Source: Alphaproteobacteria bacterium (GTDB lineage Bacteria; Pseudomonadota; Alphaproteobacteria; RF32; CAG-239). From it: 13,408 nt of DNA. Below, piece after piece: positions 13,028 through 13,408 of the stretch. Under the pieces are notes generated by a model that searched no databases, was not told the origin of the DNA, and worked only from the letters and a program-made list of their open reading frames with translations. Made by a program: the position numbers and the translations under genes. The stretch's first letter is position 1. Each line of letters starts with the position of its first letter. The stretch is from the NCBI GenBank assembly GCA_017963715.1, contig JAGCTK010000176.1:1-13408 (forward strand), in the 5' to 3' direction.

Positions 13028-13408
13028 TCATACCACAAACCATAAGGGTTTGAAAAATGATAACATCAGGGCAAACATCAACAAAATCAACACGGAAAAT
13101 GTGATGGCGTCAAGATCTTTGATGTGGATTTCATCCGATAAAGCGCAAGTTTCAACCCGCAAAGTATACAAGTTTTCAAGCATTGAAACGGCAGCTACCG
13201 TGACCGATATCACAACGACGGTTCCGATATAAAGCCCAAAATCAAACATTTCGGCGATAATCACAAAGTTGTTCCAGAAAAATGCCGAAATCGGCAGGCC
13301 GACAGCGGCCAAAACAAACAAGGCATATACCATGGAGGTTCTTGGCATATGGCACAAAATACCTTTAATTCCGCTTGACAGTTTTGAACTTCGGCGTGAC
13401 ATGTGTGC
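13028..13408 (-). CDS. nuoM: NuoM-like (ND4) complex I subunit, C-terminal part, cut by window edge
   Basis: The last 126 codons of a gene continue past the right edge (the frame is open to 13408). At least three hydrophobic helices are visible. MPRTSMVYALFVLAAVGLP matches the NuoM segment around the last channel helices (family form ...MP...F..lasvGLPgtsgFvGEF). After GLP the window has ISAFFWNNF, so the conserved Glu of the GEF motif is Asn, and the G-F is A-F. It ends W-F-V-V, 11 nt before the nuoN-like gene, whose ribosome site overlaps its stop. NuoM is the probable identity from position. NuoL or a related antiporter subunit cannot be excluded from this fragment. Confidence 0.65.
   Translation of the reverse strand, partial: AHMSRRSSKLSSGIKGILCHMPRTSMVYALFVLAAVGLPISAFFWNNFVIIAEMFDFGLYIGTVVVISVTVAAVSMLENLYTLRVETCALSDEIHIKDLDAITFSVLILLMFALMLSFFKPLWFVV

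Overview
The window looks like chromosomal DNA of an alphaproteobacterium, probably an anaerobic or microaerobic, host-associated lineage. The reasons are an alphaproteobacterial gene order (nuoM-nuoN-birA-rnj), an elongator tRNA-Met of alphaproteobacterial type, a probable rquA (rhodoquinone synthesis), moderate-to-low G+C with A/T-rich spacers, and a very cysteine-rich secreted protein. Assignment below class level is inference.

Layout. 1-241: left edge, with tRNA-Gln(TTG) on the minus strand, its terminator and promoter, and a reading frame entering from the left that runs antisense through the tRNA. 242-372: A/T-rich promoter region with inverted repeats. 373-1257 (+): exported protein resembling a small outer-membrane barrel, sharing a two-way terminator with a convergent unknown cytoplasmic gene (1306-1695, -). 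1696-2141: tRNA-Met(CAT) with its promoter and terminator, then a compact structured repeat. The repeat ends in an 18/19 copy of the tRNA-Met 3' end and is followed by a second terminator. 2292-4103 (-): large secreted protein with about 55 cysteines and internal repeats. 4205-6371 (-): a tight operon rsmE - response regulator - rquA. 6474-7142 (+): cmk. 7247-8191 (+): unknown charged protein with a near-leaderless promoter. 8244-13408 (-): partial nuoM-like gene - nuoN-like gene - birA - rnj - S66 peptidase, closely packed and probably co-transcribed.

How it fits together. The most interesting reading concerns respiration. RquA would convert ubiquinone into low-potential rhodoquinone, which is used with fumarate as electron sink. 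At the other end of the window, the complex I antiporter-like subunits NuoN and NuoM (C-terminal part only) keep the family fold but lack several of the conserved Lys/Glu residues of the proton channels. A complex I with weakened proton translocation would suit the smaller energy drop from NADH to rhodoquinone. This link is a hypothesis. The residues are visible in the translations, the alignment to the family was made by eye, and the physiology is inferred.

Second in interest are the tRNA-Met 3'-end duplication with its structured RNA-like element, the cysteine-rich surface or secreted protein, and several promoters placed so close to the start codon that the mRNAs would be leaderless or nearly so.
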